Below are positions 25,443 through 34,949 of a DNA stretch of 64,000 nucleotides, piece by piece. Both the position numbers and the translations under genes were made by a program. Position 1 is the first letter of the stretch; every line of letters starts with the position of its first letter. The stretch is from JAIOQJ01 sp963718635 (GTDB lineage: Bacteria; Planctomycetota; Planctomycetia; Gemmatales; Gemmataceae): positions 5,642,001 through 5,706,000 of the forward strand of contig OY970367.1 in NCBI GenBank assembly GCA_963718635.1, read 5' to 3'. Below the pieces are notes generated by a model. It was not told the origin of the DNA and made no database searches. It saw only the letters and a program-made list of their open reading frames with translations.

Positions 25443-26407
25443 ACCAGCCTTGGCCTTCTTCGATCAATATCTGTTTCATTGCATCGATCCAGGCGGGATG
25501 ATCGTTCAGACAGGGGCACGCGTACAAAATTTCGCCGCCCGCCTGCTTGAAATGTTCCGATGATTCATGGCCTATTTCATCAATTGTCTCCAGACAATCG
25601 ACAGTAAACCCGGGTAGAGCCACAAACACTTTTCGGATGCCCCGCTTCGCTAGCTTAGTAAGCACATCATCGGTGTAGGGCTTGAGCCAGGCGCTACGGC
25701 CGAAGCGCGACTGATAGGTTTGCGTCCAACGCTCTCGGGGAAATCGCAACCGCTCTTGAAGGCCGCGCGTCGTGCGAACAACGTGAAGCGGGTAAGGATC
25801 GCCCTTTTGCGCATACGACTGCGGGATGCCGTGGAAGCTGTAGATGTAGTGTTCTGGCTCCCAGGGGAGTCTGCTTAGATTCTCGCGAATGATTGAAGCC
25901 ATCGCGTCCAGGTAAGCAGGGTGTTCGTAGTAAGGGGGCACAATTCGCAAGGCCGGGACGCGACGTATTTTCATCAACGCGGAGAAAAGAACGTCGGTAG
26001 CCGACGCGCATGTCGTTGCGGAGTATTGCGGATACATCGGCAGCGCGATGATTCGATCAATCCCAGCGGCAAGCATCTCATTGACGACATCAGCGAGCGG
26101 AGGGTTGCCAACTTGCATCCCGAAGCGGATAGGCACATTCGGCAGCGCTTGTTGTAAGAGTTCGACCTGCCGCTTGGTGTAATGGAGCAATGGCGAACCC
26201 GTTGTGCCATCCCAGATTCGTTGATATTTGGCGGCGGATTCGGCCGGTCGCGTGCGCAAAATGCCGCAGGTTGAGGATGAGCCACCAAAGCCAGCGTGGG
26301 GCTTCGATGACTCGCGGGTCGCCGAGAAATTGCTTGAGATAGACTTTTAATGCCGTCGGAGTGGGAGCGTCCGGCGTGCCGAGCTGGATAAGCAGAATGC
26401 CTGTCAT
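25405..26407 (-). CDS. hemH: Ferrochelatase (frameshifted)
   Basis: Inserts iron into protoporphyrin (or coproporphyrin) at the end of haem synthesis. The N-terminus MTGILLIQLGTPDAPTPTAL runs to about 26260, where one missing base breaks the frame. The rest contains RFGMQVGNPPLADVVNEML, IALPMYPQYSATT, the catalytic His in YIYSFHGIPQSY and the Glu motif in GFTVDCLETIDEIG. Normal family length when joined. Haem supply fits the large cytochrome complement of the region. Confidence 0.88.
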
Positions 26408-26507
26408 TATGAATGGTCGGTGGTTAGTGGTTCAATGTTCGCCATTGATTGATAGCCGAACGAATGGCGCCGGACCATCGCTTTGTCTCACTAACCACCA
26501 TCAACGA

Positions 26508-26810
26508 TTAGGGCTTCTTGCAGGCCGGGCCTTCTTTGGCGTCTTGCTTTTCCGTGATGTGGCCGGTCGTCTTCAGAGCTTTGGACTTATCGGTATTCAT
26601 CTGGATATAGCTCTGCCATTGCTCCGGCACATCGTCCTGTGCAAAGATCGCTTGAACGGGGCACTCGGGAACGCAGGCTTCGCAGTCGATGCATTCATCG
26701 GGGTCGATGTAAAGCATCGTTTCATCTTGATAGAAGCACTCGACGGGGCAAACGACGCAGCAGTCGGTATATTTGCAGTCATTGCAGTTTGCCGTAACAA
26801 TATGAGCCAT
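26508..26810 (-). CDS. fdxA: Two-cluster (7Fe or 8Fe) ferredoxin
   Basis: About 100 residues from the ATG at 26810 (ribosome site AAAGGAA). MAHIVTANCNDCKYTDCCVV starts the first cysteine cluster and CIDCEACVPECP forms the second, with the long loop (YQDETMLYIDPDEC) typical of FdxA-type ferredoxins. A soluble low-potential electron carrier. An inverted repeat (GGTGGTTAGTG and CACTAACCACC, about 26414-26502) lies between it and hemH. Confidence 0.85.
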   Translation of the reverse strand: MAHIVTANCNDCKYTDCCVVCPVECFYQDETMLYIDPDECIDCEACVPECPVQAIFAQDDVPEQWQSYIQMNTDKSKALKTTGHITEKQDAKEGPACKKP

Positions 26811-27068
26811 GACGAATCGGTTCCTTTCATCCGGTTTAGCAGTTCTTGCCCGTTCCAACTCCCGAAACGCTAAAAGATGGGCACGAACGTGGCGCTCTAG
26901 TTAATGCTTACATATCGGCATAAGTCGTGTCCAGAGCGATTGTTTTTTTAGTTCCGACTTGAAGAAAATTTAAGCAACTTTAGGGCGAGGCGAGCCGAAT
27001 TCGTGTGCAAGCGGGTTCTCGACTGCCGTAAAAGGTATGATAGACTGACCTAAACAAGCGAGCGCAAA

Positions 27069-27365
27069 ATGATTGCAGCCAAAAACAATTCCGTGACTAC
27101 GTTAAACGCGGAAATTTTTCTGCGCCTTTGGGACAAACAGAAGCTCACTCTCTCATTGGCTAGACAGCTGCTGAAGATGGGTTTTGACGAAGACGATCAG
27201 ACGCGGATTCATGAACTGGCTCAGAAGAATCGCGATGGAAGCATAGGTAAGGCGGAGTTGGCAGAGCTCGACGACTTTATCCACGTCGGCGGAGTGTTGA
27301 CAATTCTCCAATCGCGAGCTCGCAAGGTTCTAGGCGAGCGGATTGCCTCGAGTAGGGTGAAATGA
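27069..27365 (+). CDS. Small hypothetical protein, 98 aa
   Basis: MIAAKNNSVTTLNAEIFLRL followed by a helix-rich body with an EF-hand-like stretch (DEDDQTRIHELAQKNRDGSI). Its stop overlaps the HNH gene start by 4 nt, so the two are translated together. I recognise no family beyond its habit of preceding HNH genes in planctomycetes. Confidence 0.65.
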   Translation: MIAAKNNSVTTLNAEIFLRLWDKQKLTLSLARQLLKMGFDEDDQTRIHELAQKNRDGSIGKAELAELDDFIHVGGVLTILQSRARKVLGERIASSRVK

Positions 27366-27769
27366 ATGCGGCAGTTGTTGAATTCGTGCGATCCCGGGCA
27401 CGTTTTCGCTGCGAATGTTGCAGGTTGCCCGCAAACGCCTCTGCCATGCCTTTCGAAGTTGAACACATCATTTCTAGAAAGCATCGAGGCACCGATGCAA
27501 CCAGCAATCTCGCTTTCTCATGTCTTCATTGCAATCGTCACAAGGGTTCCGATTTGGCCGGGATCGACTTGGCAACTTCACGAACGAAACTCATTCGTTT
27601 ATTCAATCCGAGGAGGCATCTCTGGAGGTATCACTTTGCACTCCGAGGCGCAAGGTTTTTGGGCAGAACACCAATAGGACGAGTTAAAGTTGGCGTGTTG
27701 AACATGAATCATCCGTTGATGATTGCCGTGCGTGCGGAATTGATCGAGAAAGGCGCGTTGAATTTATGA
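27362..27769 (+). CDS. HNH endonuclease
   Basis: 135 residues. The zinc-supported HNH motif is complete: CECCRLPANAS, MPFEVEHIISRKHRGTD, SNLAFSCLHCNRHKGSDL. Single-domain HNH proteins of this kind nick or cut DNA; the biological target is not known. Translationally coupled to the preceding 98-aa gene. Confidence 0.85.
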   Translation: MNAAVVEFVRSRARFRCECCRLPANASAMPFEVEHIISRKHRGTDATSNLAFSCLHCNRHKGSDLAGIDLATSRTKLIRLFNPRRHLWRYHFALRGARFLGRTPIGRVKVGVLNMNHPLMIAVRAELIEKGALNL

Positions 27770-27812
27770 TTCGTTTCAGCCGCCACGAGCGAGTTTTTCT
27801 TAATCGCCGCAG

Positions 27813-27897
27813 GCGAGCCGAATTGCGTAAGCAATCGGGTTCCGAGAGGGCGCCATTGTGAATTTTAACCCGCCTGCTTACGCAGTTCGGCTCGCCC
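27813..27897. repeat. Pair of CGAGCCGAATTGCG REP-like units in opposite orientation
   Basis: GCGAGCCGAATTGCGTAAGC and GCTTACGCAGTTCGGCTCGC flank a short spacer. The same unit recurs near 26991, 23823, 24209, 43332-43440, 43608-43685 and 48715-48742. Confidence 0.7.
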
Positions 27898-28987
27898 ATC
27901 CCTGCAGACATTCCGCATGAAAAGCTTCGAAGCGCTGTTCAGCGATGGCCTTTCGGCATCCTGCCATTAGCCGCAGGTAATAGCAAAGATTGTGCAACGA
28001 CAGCAGCGTCGGGCCGAGCATCTCTTCCGCATGAAAGAGATGATGCAAATACGCCCGGCTAAACTGGCGACACGCATAGCATGGACAATCGGACTCGAGC
28101 GGGGCGGGATCTCGCCGATGGCAGGCATTGCGCAGCCGAACCGGGCCATTGGCGGTGAAGGCGAGGGCATTGCGGCCGTTGCGAGTCGGCATGACGCAGT
28201 CGAACATATCGATGCCTGCTGCTACTCCCGCCAGCAAGTCTTCAGGCCGGCCTACGCCCATCAGATAGCGCGGCTTGTTCGAAGGCAACAGAGCGGCGCA
28301 TGCCGGTAGAGCCGCGTGCATGGCTTCCGGTCCCTCGCCGACGCTAAACCCGCCTAACGCATAGCCGGGAAAATCCATCGGAATCAAGGCATTAGCACAT
28401 TCACCGCGCAGATCAATGTCCGTTCCCCCTTGCACAATGGCAAACATCGCCTGATCCGGGTGGCGTTGCGCCTGGCGACATCGTTCCGCCCAGAGGATGC
28501 TGCGGCGGATGGCATTGCATAAGATTTCGCGCGTCGCCTGACCCGGCGGGCATTCATCGAGCACCATCGCAATGTCGGAGCCCAAATTCTCCTGAATGCG
28601 CACCGCCTTTTCCGGCGTGAGTTCGAGCGGCTTGCCATCGATGTGCGAGCGAAAATGGGCGCCTTCATCGGTGATCTTGCGCACGTCGGAAAGGCTGAAC
28701 ACCTGAAAGCCGCCCGAATCAGTAAGAATGGGCCCGTCCCAACCCATGAATTTATGCAGGCCTCCCAGCTCGGCGATCAATTCATCGCCCGGACGCAGTG
28801 CGAGGTGGTAGGTATTGCCTAACAGGATTTGGACATCGATCGAACGAAGTTGCGCCGGCGTCAGACCTTTGACTGTCCCCTGTGTGCCAACAGGCATGAA
28901 CACCGGGGTATCAATCTCGCCATGATTGGTAGCAAGCCGTCCTAAGCGGGCGGCTTTATCGACGGCTAGAAGTGAGAATTGAAGCAT
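27878..28987 (-). CDS. tgt: Queuine/preQ1 tRNA-guanine transglycosylase
   Basis: 369 residues. Exchanges guanine 34 for preQ1 in tRNAs with GUN anticodons. Visible signatures: TPVFMPVGTQGTVKGLTP, GNTYHLALRPGDELI, DSGGFQVFSL (catalytic Asp region), ALGGFSVGEGPEAMH, and the zinc site CPCYACRQFSRAYLHHLFHA. The start at 28987 gives the family-typical MLQFSLLAVD. Confidence 0.92.
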   Translation of the reverse strand: MLQFSLLAVDKAARLGRLATNHGEIDTPVFMPVGTQGTVKGLTPAQLRSIDVQILLGNTYHLALRPGDELIAELGGLHKFMGWDGPILTDSGGFQVFSLSDVRKITDEGAHFRSHIDGKPLELTPEKAVRIQENLGSDIAMVLDECPPGQATREILCNAIRRSILWAERCRQAQRHPDQAMFAIVQGGTDIDLRGECANALIPMDFPGYALGGFSVGEGPEAMHAALPACAALLPSNKPRYLMGVGRPEDLLAGVAAGIDMFDCVMPTRNGRNALAFTANGPVRLRNACHRRDPAPLESDCPCYACRQFSRAYLHHLFHAEEMLGPTLLSLHNLCYYLRLMAGCRKAIAEQRFEAFHAECLQGWASRTA

Positions 28988-29008
28988 GTGAAGAAATTCG
29001 GAGCTTCA

Positions 29009-29165
29009 AATGCGGATTGCGGAATTCGGAATTCGGAATGAAATCACGCAGAAGGCCCATTCCGGTCTAAGATCAATTAGTTTATTCGGTTTGATTTCAT
29101 TCCACATTCCGAATTCCGCATTCCGCATTTCAAAAAGAATTCCGCGTTCCGAATTCCGAATTGAA
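29009..29165. repeat. GGAATTCGG-type low-complexity inverted repeat
   Basis: Units GGAATTCGGAATTCGGAATG on the left and CATTCCGAATTCCGCATTCC on the right flank 80 bp. It fills the whole gap between tgt and the next gene. A similar unit is near 46351-46370. Confidence 0.75.
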
Positions 29166-29166
29166 A

Positions 29167-30511
29167 TCAGTCTCCGCGCAGCTTGAGGCCCATCTGGGTC
29201 AGCTTGTCGCGGACTTCGTTGAGAGAGGTCATGCCGAAGTTTTTGGCTTCGAGAAGTTCATCGCCGGTTCGGCTTAGCAGTTCGCCGATGGTGGCGATCG
29301 CCAGACGGTTCATGCATTTCCGCGCGCGGACCGAGAGATTCAAATCGGCTACCGGCTTGTTCAGCATGGCCTGCTCTTCCGGCGACAGCGTTTGCTGCGG
29401 CCGATAGCGCATCTCGTACTGCGTCCCCTGTTCCAGCGATTGGCCAATACGCAAGCCCTTGGCGCCGAGGATATGCTTGATTTCTTCGAGCGACGTTTCG
29501 CCGAAGTTTTTGCTCGCCAGCAAGCTCGCTTCATTGACGCGGGTCAGATCGCCCAGCGTGCGGATGCCCATCTTTTTCAGGCAGTTGCGGCTGCGGACCG
29601 ACAACTCGAACTCCGTGATCGCCAGTTCGAGCACTTGCTTGAAAGCGGTGTTCTCCTGTTCGTCTTCGGGGCTGTAGTACATCGTCACAGACGCCTGAGC
29701 GTCTTTGACGAAGAGCTTGGCCCGCTCATCATTCGGGTCGGCCTTCAACAGCTTGCCGAAACATTCCGCGGCGCGGTCGAACTTCTCGTTGTCCTCGTAA
29801 AGAACGCCGAGATTATTGAGCACACCTTTGTGAACAGGCGGGTACTTCAGGCAGCGCTCGTAGTAGCCGATCGCTTCATCGTCGTTGCCGGCCAGGTCGT
29901 TGAAATAGCCGAGCTGGAACAGGCGCCGGTATGGCCGGGGTCGAGTTCGGTCGAGCGTTCGAGCGACTTGATCGCCTTGACCTTTTCGCCCTCCGCCAGA
30001 TGAACGCCGGCCATCTGAAAATGAAACTCCGAGCTGAACCCGCTTTGCTCTTCCAACTTGACCAGAGCTTGCTTCGCTTGGGCGACATCGCCCTTGGCGC
30101 GATAGATGCCGGCGCGCTGCAGCTGCACTTGAGGGGCTGCATAGCCAGCTTTCTCGGCCTTATCGAACGCCTTCAACGCCTCATCGTATTGATGCCGATT
30201 GACCAATGCCCGGCCCAAGTAGAAGTAGCCAAGCGGCGCTTCGACCTGTTTGAGATGGTCGACGGAGAAGACCATGTAGCCGAGGAAATAATTGGTGATG
30301 CCGAGCTTGAGATGGAGTTTCTTGGCGAGCGCGGGGGAGCTGAATCCAGTTTCTTGCGAAGCATTTCGTTTACTTCGCGCAAGGTGCGGAACTGATTGCC
30401 GCCCTGCGACAACCCTTCGCGGAGCTTTTGGACGGTGCCCGCATCGCAATCTTCCCGTTCGACCAGCAACGCCTTCAAATCGATCACTGCATCCACGTGT
30501 TGCGTCTCCAA
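29167..30511 (-). CDS. TPR protein with two RNA-polymerase alpha-CTD-like domains (two frame breaks)
   Basis: The N-terminal part (DAVIDLKALLVEREDCDAGT, REVNEMLRKKL) leads into TPR repeats (YFYLGRALVNRHQYDEALKA, MAGVHLAEGEKVKAIKSLER, MLNNLGVLYEDNEKFDRAAE). At the C-terminus two helix-hairpin-helix modules resemble RpoA C-terminal domains: LSVRSRNCLKKMGIRTLGDL and NLSVRARKCMNRLAIATIGE. Two single-base breaks (about 30340 and 29925) separate three frames that clearly belong together. The first codon is uncertain; TTG at 30511 is the best available. Planctomycetes carry such proteins; a role in transcription is inferred from the alpha-CTD resemblance. Confidence 0.75.
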
Positions 30512-30679
30512 CGATTCGGGGGTCGGACGTTCGTATTCTTAAACTGAGAATATATGAATTTGAAGTCGGGGTTGGCAAGATCCAGCGCGGAGGGCGAAGC
30601 TTTCGTTTGGAAGCCGTTGTCATTCTCCAGTTCCAAGTGGTACGATATAGCTCAGTTGCCGATCACCGGAGGAAGTGCG

Positions 30680-31009
30680 ATGACTGCTGCTGAATTGCCG
30701 TTGCTTGAAACTGTCCGTAAGAGTTCGCCGGCAGCAAAGGCCGCGATTCTCGCGGAGTTGATTCGGGAACAAATGACTGTGCGAACTAACGGAAATCATT
30801 TTTCGATCGAGGATGTCACAGGTATTCGCCTTGGCGCTTTCGTTCCTGCTGCCGGGGTGTTTGAAGATCAAGCAATCGATCCCCCTCCACTTACAGGTGA
30901 AGAAATAGCGGAACTGCAACGACTCGTCGATACTCGCCATGATGCGCTCAGCCTGGAGGAGATGTTGGCTTCGTTGGATCTGGAGGACCCATTGCCCATT
31001 GCAAAATAG
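30680..31009 (+). CDS. Small hypothetical protein, 109 aa
   Basis: The ATG at 30680 follows a GGAGGAAG ribosome site. MTAAELPLLETVRKSSPAAK, then DPPPLTGEEIAELQRLVDTR, DALSLEEMLASLDL. The acidic, helix-rich C-terminus resembles small antitoxin-like proteins, but no family is recognised. The last 62 bp overlap a convergent open frame. Confidence 0.55.
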   Translation: MTAAELPLLETVRKSSPAAKAAILAELIREQMTVRTNGNHFSIEDVTGIRLGAFVPAAGVFEDQAIDPPPLTGEEIAELQRLVDTRHDALSLEEMLASLDLEDPLPIAK

Positions 31010-31301
31010 TAATTTTTCTGACATGCCGCCCAAATAATCTTTGCAGTAAGCCACCTTCTTCCTCGACGCAGAAACGCAGCCATAGATTGGAAGAATACCT
31101 TAACCAGTAAATAGTAGGCGAACCTCCTTTTTGGCGTACAGATCCAGGTGGAATTCCGTGGTGTCTACGAAAATGATCGAATAGTTCGACGAGGTAATCG
31201 CTGCTCATTCGAAGTCTGTCGTCGGGGTGGGCGCCTAGCGTTTGGGTCCATCGCCGGAACTGCGTGCGAGCAGATCGATGTACTTTGACGACAGTCTTCA
31301 A
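30948..31301 (-). CDS. Hypothetical protein, 117 aa, possibly RelE/ParE-like
   Basis: Begins MKTVVKVHRSARTQFRRWTQ, basic at the N-terminus. It contains IYWLRYSSNLWLRFCVEEEG and RKITILQW, which recall the closing strands of RelE/ParE toxins. It converges on the 109-aa gene with a 62-bp coding overlap. Only weak support for a toxin role. Confidence 0.45.
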   Translation of the reverse strand: MKTVVKVHRSARTQFRRWTQTLGAHPDDRLRMSSDYLVELFDHFRRHHGIPPGSVRQKGGSPTIYWLRYSSNLWLRFCVEEEGGLLQRLFGRHVRKITILQWAMGPPDPTKPTSPPG

Positions 31302-31370
31302 AGTATTCTCGTCAATAAACTGAGTTCAACAACAACCCCTGGCGTGTTATATTACAATATTCGTCTGCAT

Positions 31371-34300
31371 TCACTTCCCCAAGTCTTTCACATCAATCGC
31401 CCAAATGTCGCCGAAGCCTTTGGCGCGTCGCAAAATGGCAGCCGGATCGATCACCGCCAAATACAAGCGGCCGGCCTTTGCATCATAAGCCATGTCGTAG
31501 ACCGTCACCGGCAGCTTCCAGCGAGCTTTTACTTTGTCCCCGGGAAACTCGAGTCTGTTCGAGCCAACCTTTTTGCGTGATGCGAAAGCCAGACTTCACT
31601 TCTAAATCGATAGCTTCAGCCAACATCAAAGGCTGCACCGAAAGGCCGCCGAGTTTCGCGACGAACGGCTCGATCTTGATTCCCAACGCCGGATTGCTCA
31701 AGCTGAGAATAGCAGCAGTCTCGTTTGCTAATCGCACCCCGAGTAAGCCGTTTTCTTCAGGAATGAACCAACGAACTTCGTCTTTCAACGGCATCGAAAA
31801 GCCAGTCTCGAGAGTGCGTACATCCAGGAAATGAACGGATCCCTTTTTGTTCTCGGTGGTCAGCGCGAATAAATTTTTGCCATCCTTCGCCAGCGTCAAA
31901 TCGACAATGCCGTCAACGGTTGCCGAAGCGCCAATCTTGCCATCGACTGTATTGATCCTCCCTACGCGATCATTGCTTCTCTCGAAGAAATAGAGTGATT
32001 TCCGGTCAGTCGACAAAATCAGCTTGCCAATCGTGCCATTGACTTCCGTCTTGAAAATCGGCTTTAACTCGATTGCTTCCACCGCCGTTACAGCCGCCTT
32101 CGGCTCAACCTTCGCGACAGGATAAAACTTTTCAATGCTCCAAAGTAATTGGGCGTTATCCCTGCTGCCGCTGAGCGTCTGTTTGCCATTGTCGAGGAAA
32201 GCGACCTGCACAACCGGTTCCGTGTGCTTGCCGAATTTGCCGAGTTCTTTGCCAGTCGTTGTTTGCCAAAGCCGAACGGTCGTGTCGCTGCTGCCGGAGA
32301 GCGCCCAGTTCCCTTTCTCATTCAGCGCCACCGCACGAACCGAGTTATCATGGCCGGTAAATAGTTGTTCCTGCTTCGCTGTTTCTACATCCCACAGACG
32401 CATGGTCCGGTCGTCGCTGCCAGAAAGCGCCTTCTTGCCGTCGGCGGAAAAACAGACGGCTGTCACCGGCGCGGTATGGCCATCGAACTTGCGGATCTCG
32501 CTTGCCGTTTCGATGTCCCAGAGGCGCAGCCATTTATCCGCAGCTATGAGAACCTTCTTACCATCGGGCGAGATTGCCAGGGCATTGATGTATTTCATCG
32601 GGCCTTCGAATCGTTTGAATTCTTTTCCCGTGGCCAGATTCCAATAGATCACAGTGCCATCGAAACTCCCTGAAACAGCCCATTTGCCATTTGGGGTGAA
32701 AGCAACGGCGGTTACCAGACTTGTATGCCCTTCAAGCTTGTGCAACTGCTGAGCATCCTCGACGTGCCAATAGCGCACGCTGCCATCCATGCTTCCTGAC
32801 AGGGCAAATTTCGCATCCTTTGAAAGAGCGACACTCCAAACGGAAGCGGAGTGTCCCACGAAGCGCTTCAACACTCGCCGGCCTTCCACCTCAAACGACT
32901 GAACACTGCGGTCGGCGCTGGCGATCATCGCCAGCCGGCCATCCGCGGAGAAGACCATTTGATTCGTCTGGCCAATGGCGACTTCGAGCGGATCGAGTTC
33001 GCCGGTGTTATCGGGCAGGCTGGCGCCTACCTGATTAGCCTGAAAGAGGACGCCGAGCTTTAAGCCGCGAACGATGTCTCCAAAACCCTGCACCCAAACT
33101 TGTCGGCTTACGGTGCCGCCGGGCACGCGCAGGGAGCCGAGGTTACGGCTCAGAACTTCCGACTCGCCGATCTTTCTCTGAAACTCATCGATCTTCATGC
33201 CCGCATCGGCGGAGGCGCTGATAACGTCGAGATCGCTTTCATAGCGAAGAGTCATCGTGATAACCGGTTCGGCTTTGGCGATCTTGGCGCCGGTCTGTGC
33301 CACGGCTTCGCGGTATCTCTTGGAGTCTTCTTCCATCTGCGCAATGGTTTTTTCTTTTGCCGGATAGAGCGTCTTGGCGATGTCGGCATCGGCTTTAGCA
33401 ATGGCCCGGGGGTTCTTCTCCAAAAAGTCGTGCATCTGGTCGGCCTTCGAATGGACGCCGGGTATATGACAGCCGATGCAGGATATGCCCATCTCCACCG
33501 CCTTATCGGGTCTCTTCGGATCGCTGACAATCTGCGTCGGGGCGCGATCGAGCCGGTTGTTTACCGCGTTCATGATGTAGTAACCTTGAAGCCCATTAGG
33601 CAGGCTGAAGATCGCTTCGCCGCCGGCATGTTGAAAGGTGTTGCCGAGATTGCCTGGCCCGAGCGGATAAGCAAAGACATTGCGCCGATCAGGCGCCTGT
33701 TGCCCCCGCTCAATCAAGTTTTGCGGCACTTCATCGAAGTCATAGGTCCGCCAGTAATAGCCGTGAACGGCATCGTGTCGTTCGAGGACGCGATTGTTCT
33801 TTGAAATCCCCGAACCATTGAATGCCACGCGCATCACTCGTTCTTGCGTAATGTTTTGAGCCGCATCGACGCGCAATTGCCGTTCGAGCTCCGCGAGGTT
33901 GGCCGGCAGTTGCAAAATGTCCTGATAGAGGGGCGGCCGACTTGCTGTCGCCACAAACCAGTCGCCGCGAATCATTGGCACCTTGGTCGCGGTCGAAACG
34001 AGGATAGCCCGCAAAGCGGTCGTGTCATCGAGTATGCCGTAGGGGTATTCGTTTAGGATGCGGTTCCACAGCGTCGAATCCCACATGTACCACCGTAAGT
34101 CGATGCGGACGATGGCGCCGGCTGCATCGATAGGCTCCGGATTGCGAATCTTCGGATGCCACGATAGCGAATTCACGACTTTATTGAGCGCGTTGCGATA
34201 GGTTTGCAATTCATCTTCGCTCAGCCCGGCGTTCCAAAGATTCGTGAACGTGAAGTAGCGAACGAAACGTCGCGAACGGCGATCGAGCTTCTCCAAGTCG

Positions 34301-34716
34301 GCCAAGATCGCATCTTGAATGTCGAGTTGGCTGATGAATTTTCGCGGCACTGCCGTGTTGTGGCTCGGCGCTCCTGCGTCGATCCATTGCTTCAGAATAG
34401 CTTTATCAGAATCGGAAACGCGCGCAGTCACATCGGGGGGCGGCATCGATCCGTTGAGGATGCGCTTGAAGACCGGCGACTCCTCTGCCTTGCCCGGTAT
34501 CACTCGCTTTCGGCTCACCAGGCGATCGAGATCGCTGATATAGTTCATGCCGCCTTCGACCGCGCCCGCCTCGCCGTGGCACTTGTAGCAATGAGTTTTG
34601 AGAATCGCTTGCGCCTTCAATGTCAACTCTGTCTTAGCGTCCACGGCATACCCTGCCTGGTTAAAGAGCAGCGTTGATAGGACGGCCACCAGCCAAAGTC
34701 GGCAAGACGTCAACAT
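31371..34716 (-). CDS. Secreted cytochrome c-WD40 repeat protein (frameshifted near the end)
   Basis: A signal peptide (LWLVAVLSTLLFNQAGYAVD) and a first haem site (THCYKCHGEAG) are followed by MPPPDVTARVSDSDKAILKQ. A second haem-like site is ISCIGCHIPG. The C-terminal half is a WD40 propeller with at least six blades, for example RFVGHSASVWSVALSKDAKF and KFDGHTAPVTAVCFSADGKK. Near 31550 the frame breaks; corrected, it continues KVKARWKLPVTVYDMAYDAK and stops at 31371, giving about 1115 residues. Such large surface or periplasmic proteins are characteristic of planctomycetes; function unknown. Confidence 0.8.
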
Positions 34717-34790
34717 GAAAGCTAGCTCCCGTTAGGCCGATGCCCCGTCGTCAACAGTTAGATGCGGTGGAAATGCATTGTCTGATTGTG

Positions 34791-34876
34791 ACAACCGATT
34801 CTGGCAAAACAGAAGCTCGCCCTCCCACCCTCCCCCCGGCTTTGCCTGACTATTACCCACAATTTTTTAGGGAGGG
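34791..34876. repeat. Fragment of an R1-related composite repeat, left of the IS
   Basis: ACAACCGATTCTGGC matches the R1 terminus. GGCTTTGCCTGACTATTACC is the complement of a block right of the transposase gene. It is in opposite orientation to 36561-36748. Confidence 0.5.
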
Positions 34877-34949
34877 TCTTCACTTCTTTCAGCTGCGGCG
34901 CTACTATTCATTGACCACACGGAAGTTCAGTAGTGTTTGGAGTAACACC

